From an uncultured Bacteroidales bacterium (GTDB lineage: Bacteria > Bacteroidota > Bacteroidia > Bacteroidales > UBA932), in the NCBI GenBank assembly GCA_905235995.1, contig CAJONI010000019.1, positions 1-61,651 of the forward strand: a stretch of DNA of 61,651 bases. The letters run 5' to 3'. The translations under genes and the position numbers were made by a program. Each line of letters opens with the position of its first letter. Position 1 is the stretch's first letter. Below, one piece after another: positions 59,813 through 61,651 of this stretch. The notes under the pieces were generated by a model. It made no database searches and had not been told where the DNA came from. It was given only the letters and a program-made list of their open reading frames with translations.

Positions 59813-59820
59813 TATCTTTG
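59813..59820 (+). promoter_or_regulatory. -7 box for the alpha/beta-hydrolase gene
   Basis: TATCTTTG, exact match, 16 bases before the ATG at 59837. No -33 TTG at the right distance; the tandem repeat occupies that place. Confidence 0.5.
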
Positions 59821-59836
59821 GAGAAATGATCAAGAG

Positions 59837-60898
59837 ATGAACCGTATATCGACAGTCTCGCTCAAGATTATGAAATGGGTGGGGATCAGCATACTTTCGC
59901 TCATTGTGCTCTTTTTCCTCGTCAGAGGGATAGGCCAGGACATAAACAGTCGTACTCCCAGCGGCGGTATCAACAAATCGATGTATGTCGATATCAACGG
60001 GTCAAAGCAGTGGATAAGCATCTATGGTAAGGACAAGGAAAATCCCGTCCTGCTTTATCTTCACGGCGGCCCCGGGGCAGCCACGAGCCTTTATGATTAC
60101 GCTTTTACGCGGAAGTGGGGCGATGTCTATACCGTCGTCACCTGGGATCAGCGCGGATGCGGAAAGAGCTATGACAAGTCTCATCCTGAAACCATTACTG
60201 CCGACATTATGATGCAGGACGGAAAGGAGATGACCGAGTTCCTGCGCGACTATCTGCACGCTGAAAGGATTACGCTTCTCGGGCATTCCTGGGGCTCGTA
60301 TTTCGGTGCCAACCTGGCGCTTGCCCACCCTGAATACTATGAGGCTTTTATCGGCGCAGGACAGTTCATCGACAGGGACGAGAATGAACGCAGGCTGTAC
60401 GATGCCGCACTGGCCTGGTCGGAAAACGATCCGGAAGGCCGAGAGATGGTGGAAAAATGGGGTGCGACCCCGGAAACGGGCGAGGAGGATGTGTATTTGA
60501 GAAGCGAAATAATGGAACGATACGGCTATGGAATGATGAAGGATGGAACGGATTATTCTATTTACGCCGCCGTGTTTTTCAATCCATATTATTCGCTGAA
60601 GGAGATTATTGATAATCTAAAACGCGAGGATTTAAGTGCGGAATACAAATCGTTTTTCCTCTCGGACGGATTTCTTGACATGTCTCTCCTTGGAAGGTAC
60701 GACTACGAAGTACCCTATTATAATATCAACGGAGATATCGACTATCAGACCAATTACTCGCTTGCCTGCGAATACTTCGAACAGGTGGATGCGCCCAAGA
60801 AGCAGATGTTCGTGATGAAGGACGCCACCCACGGACTCCTTGAATCACGTTCAGAGGAGTTCTCGGGCTATCTCCACCAGATAGCCGCCTTAAAATAG
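59837..60898 (+). CDS. Membrane-anchored alpha/beta hydrolase (proline iminopeptidase-like)
   Basis: 353 residues. One N-terminal helix (WVGISILSLIVLFFLVRGIG) anchors a periplasmic hydrolase: oxyanion loop LYLHGGPGAATS, WDQRGCGKSYD, nucleophile serine in LLGHSWGSYFG, probable acid in INGDIDYQTN and histidine in MKDATHGLL. The HGGPG and DQRGxGxS motifs are those of peptidase family S33 (prolyl aminopeptidase). Substrate unknown. The middle part (60500-60700) is clearly more AT-rich than the rest of the window, hinting at different ancestry. The ATG at 59837 follows the -7 box; 59798 is upstream of it. Confidence 0.8.
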   Translation: MNRISTVSLKIMKWVGISILSLIVLFFLVRGIGQDINSRTPSGGINKSMYVDINGSKQWISIYGKDKENPVLLYLHGGPGAATSLYDYAFTRKWGDVYTVVTWDQRGCGKSYDKSHPETITADIMMQDGKEMTEFLRDYLHAERITLLGHSWGSYFGANLALAHPEYYEAFIGAGQFIDRDENERRLYDAALAWSENDPEGREMVEKWGATPETGEEDVYLRSEIMERYGYGMMKDGTDYSIYAAVFFNPYYSLKEIIDNLKREDLSAEYKSFFLSDGFLDMSLLGRYDYEVPYYNINGDIDYQTNYSLACEYFEQVDAPKKQMFVMKDATHGLLESRSEEFSGYLHQIAALK

Positions 60899-60910
60899 CA
60901 AAAGGTATCC

Positions 60911-60944
60911 CGGCCGGAGGCCGAGGGGCCCGGGGTGCCCCCGG
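60911..60944. repeat. GC-rich double hairpin downstream of the hydrolase gene
   Basis: CGGCC/GGCCG with loop GGA (60911-60923) and CCGGGG/CCCCGG with loop TGC (60930-60944), starting 12 bases after the stop. No T tract follows. It could be a terminator or processing site, or another repeat type; it shares only the GCCCGGGGTG core with the double-hairpin repeat. The rest of 60945-61000 is AT-rich with nothing recognised. Confidence 0.4.
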
Positions 60945-61000
60945 TTGACTCACAATTCATAAAAACATAACTTACAATCCTTTAAATCTTGCTTTTGGCC

Positions 61001-61031
61001 TTGATTATTAGGGAATGGGCGATTATCTTTG
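61001..61031 (+). promoter_or_regulatory. Promoter for the 61063 lipoprotein gene
   Basis: TTG (61001-61003) and TATCTTTG (61024-61031) are 20 bp apart, a consensus match. Confidence 0.6.
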
Positions 61032-61062
61032 TTTCATGAAGATTCATTTAAAAGCCCATATT

Positions 61063-61446
61063 ATGAAAAAAATGCTTGTTCTTTTGGCCGCCGCCTGCTG
61101 TTTTACCGCGTGCAACCTCATTGGTTTTGATCCCAATGGTGACCGCGATCCCCTTCCTGCCGGCAAAGACTCTCTGGCTGGAACCGTCTGGGAAGCCACG
61201 GAAATGGATTACGACTCCGACGGTGAGGATGCGTACTTTGTTTACACACTCCGCTTCCTTACCAACAACACCGGAGAGAAAACCGTCAGCGGAATCTCCG
61301 GGAAAGCGACCTTCTCCTACACGTACAATCATCCCAAAATTACTTATAAGGAAGGGGACATAATTGTGGAAGGCACTGTCTCGGACAGTAAGAACTGGAT
61401 ATACTTTGAGGACCTTGACTATTGGAACATCACCAACCAGAACTAG
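61063..61446 (+). CDS. Small lipoprotein, unknown function
   Basis: 127 residues. Lipoprotein signal MKKMLVLLAAACCFTAC with the lipidated Cys17. The mature part has about 110 residues of mostly beta character (LAGTVWEATEMDYDSDGEDA, YFVYTLRFLTNNTGEKTVSG, KITYKEGDIIVEGTV), reminiscent of the small lipocalin-like lipoproteins common in Bacteroidales. An alternative ATG at 61036 would prepend nine residues and spoil the signal. It has its own promoter and a strong terminator, so it is monocistronic. Confidence 0.65.
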   Translation: MKKMLVLLAAACCFTACNLIGFDPNGDRDPLPAGKDSLAGTVWEATEMDYDSDGEDAYFVYTLRFLTNNTGEKTVSGISGKATFSYTYNHPKITYKEGDIIVEGTVSDSKNWIYFEDLDYWNITNQN

Positions 61447-61479
61447 CTTTAGCTTTAGTCCCCATTATAATCATTCTTG

Positions 61480-61508
61480 GCCCCTCAGATGTATGAGGGG
61501 CTTTTTTT
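61480..61508 (+). terminator. Rho-independent terminator
   Basis: GCCCCTCA (61480-61487) and TGAGGGGC (61494-61501), loop GATGTA, followed directly by seven Ts. It closes the lipoprotein transcription unit. Confidence 0.85.
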
Positions 61509-61549
61509 GTGCCTCGGGCGGGGATAGCCATAATTTATCCGGAAATGAT

Positions 61550-61557
61550 TAACTTTG
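61550..61557 (+). promoter_or_regulatory. -7 box for the right-edge lipoprotein gene
   Basis: TAACTTTG fits TAnnTTTG, 24 bases before the ATG at 61582. Confidence 0.45.
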
Positions 61558-61581
61558 AGAGTTAGATAAATCGGAATTTGC

Positions 61582-61651
61582 ATGAAACGAATATTCACCA
61601 TATTACTTGCTGCGGTCACAGTTATGAGTTGTGGAAACAATCCCCAAAACA
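61582..61651 (+). CDS. Lipoprotein, N-terminal fragment
   Basis: The first 23 codons before the window ends: MKRIFTILLAAVTVMSC then GNNPQN. This is a lipoprotein signal with Cys17 after VMS. Function cannot be inferred from the fragment. Confidence 0.55.
   Translation, partial: MKRIFTILLAAVTVMSCGNNPQN

Noticed and set aside
1-61651. CRISPR arrays, rRNA, tRNA, insertion sequences, prophage genes
   Set aside because: No regularly spaced repeats, no transposase or integrase motifs and no rRNA-like stretch were seen. All intergenic gaps are under 180 bases and none shows a tRNA cloverleaf by eye.

Overview
The window is chromosomal DNA from a high-GC member of the Bacteroidota, most likely order Bacteroidales. 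The evidence is a SusC/RagA-type receptor start, GldH, a DUF5723 outer-membrane protein, a PG0541-like protein in an RND operon, the Bacteroidota-type SdhC, about two dozen -7 boxes of the form TAnnTTTG (several with a TTG-type -33 element 19-21 bp upstream), and no convincing Shine-Dalgarno sequences. High GC with this gene content resembles Alistipes-like or uncultured gut/rumen Bacteroidales, but the genus cannot be fixed from the sequence. No rRNA, tRNA, CRISPR array, insertion sequence or prophage was seen. Coding density is very high and no gap exceeds 300 bases; the largest gaps are about 110-180 bases and are annotated as promoters, leaders or terminators.

Layout. 1-5.5 kb: start of a SusC-like receptor, a sugar MFS permease, then a class-I amidotransferase, a large lipoprotein and a DUF5723 protein in one run. 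5.5-12.1 kb: radA plus a two-domain secreted esterase on the minus strand; 4-alpha-glucanotransferase and a dicarboxylate/amino-acid symporter on the plus strand. 12.1-21.1 kb: a GT4 glycosyltransferase, PBP1A-ddl-prmC (minus), topA, an Lrp/AsnC regulator and ispD. 21.2-26.7 kb: the complete elongasome operon mreB-mreC-mreD-PBP2-rodA. 26.8-31.9 kb: gcvP, a small outer-membrane protein, pgk and smpB. 32-37.5 kb: acyl-CoA ligase, then a methyltransferase-lgt-CNNM-miaA run. 37.4-45.6 kb: U32 protein plus TPR protein, a DUF3109 protein, an alanine symporter run, an unknown coiled-coil membrane protein, hemW and an isolated sdhC. 45.7-50.4 kb: pyrH-frr-delta prime-ricT-gldH-trmB. 50.4-58.2 kb (minus): polyprenyl synthetase, outer-membrane barrel, thioredoxin, and a tolC-MFP-RND-PG0541 efflux operon. 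58.3-61.65 kb: alpha-L-fucosidase, a membrane-anchored alpha/beta hydrolase and two small lipoproteins in somewhat more AT-rich DNA.

Most genes are core housekeeping (envelope growth, translation, tRNA modification, isoprenoid and central metabolism), with glycan-use functions at both ends. The most unusual signals are palindromic elements. A perfect 21-bp inverted repeat with a 6-base loop (48 nt, exactly 16 codons) sits in frame inside prmC. A second, double-hairpin element occurs in frame inside the U32 gene, as a two-way terminator between a small outer-membrane gene and pgk, and as a half-copy after the symporter gene. This looks like families of small palindromic repeats that tolerate insertion into protein-coding genes, similar in concept to Rickettsia palindromic elements. 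Also notable are a strongly structured leader upstream of malQ, a perfect tandem 10-bp repeat upstream of the hydrolase gene, several genes whose -7 box is only 4-8 bases from the start codon, and six convergent gene pairs whose coding ends overlap.
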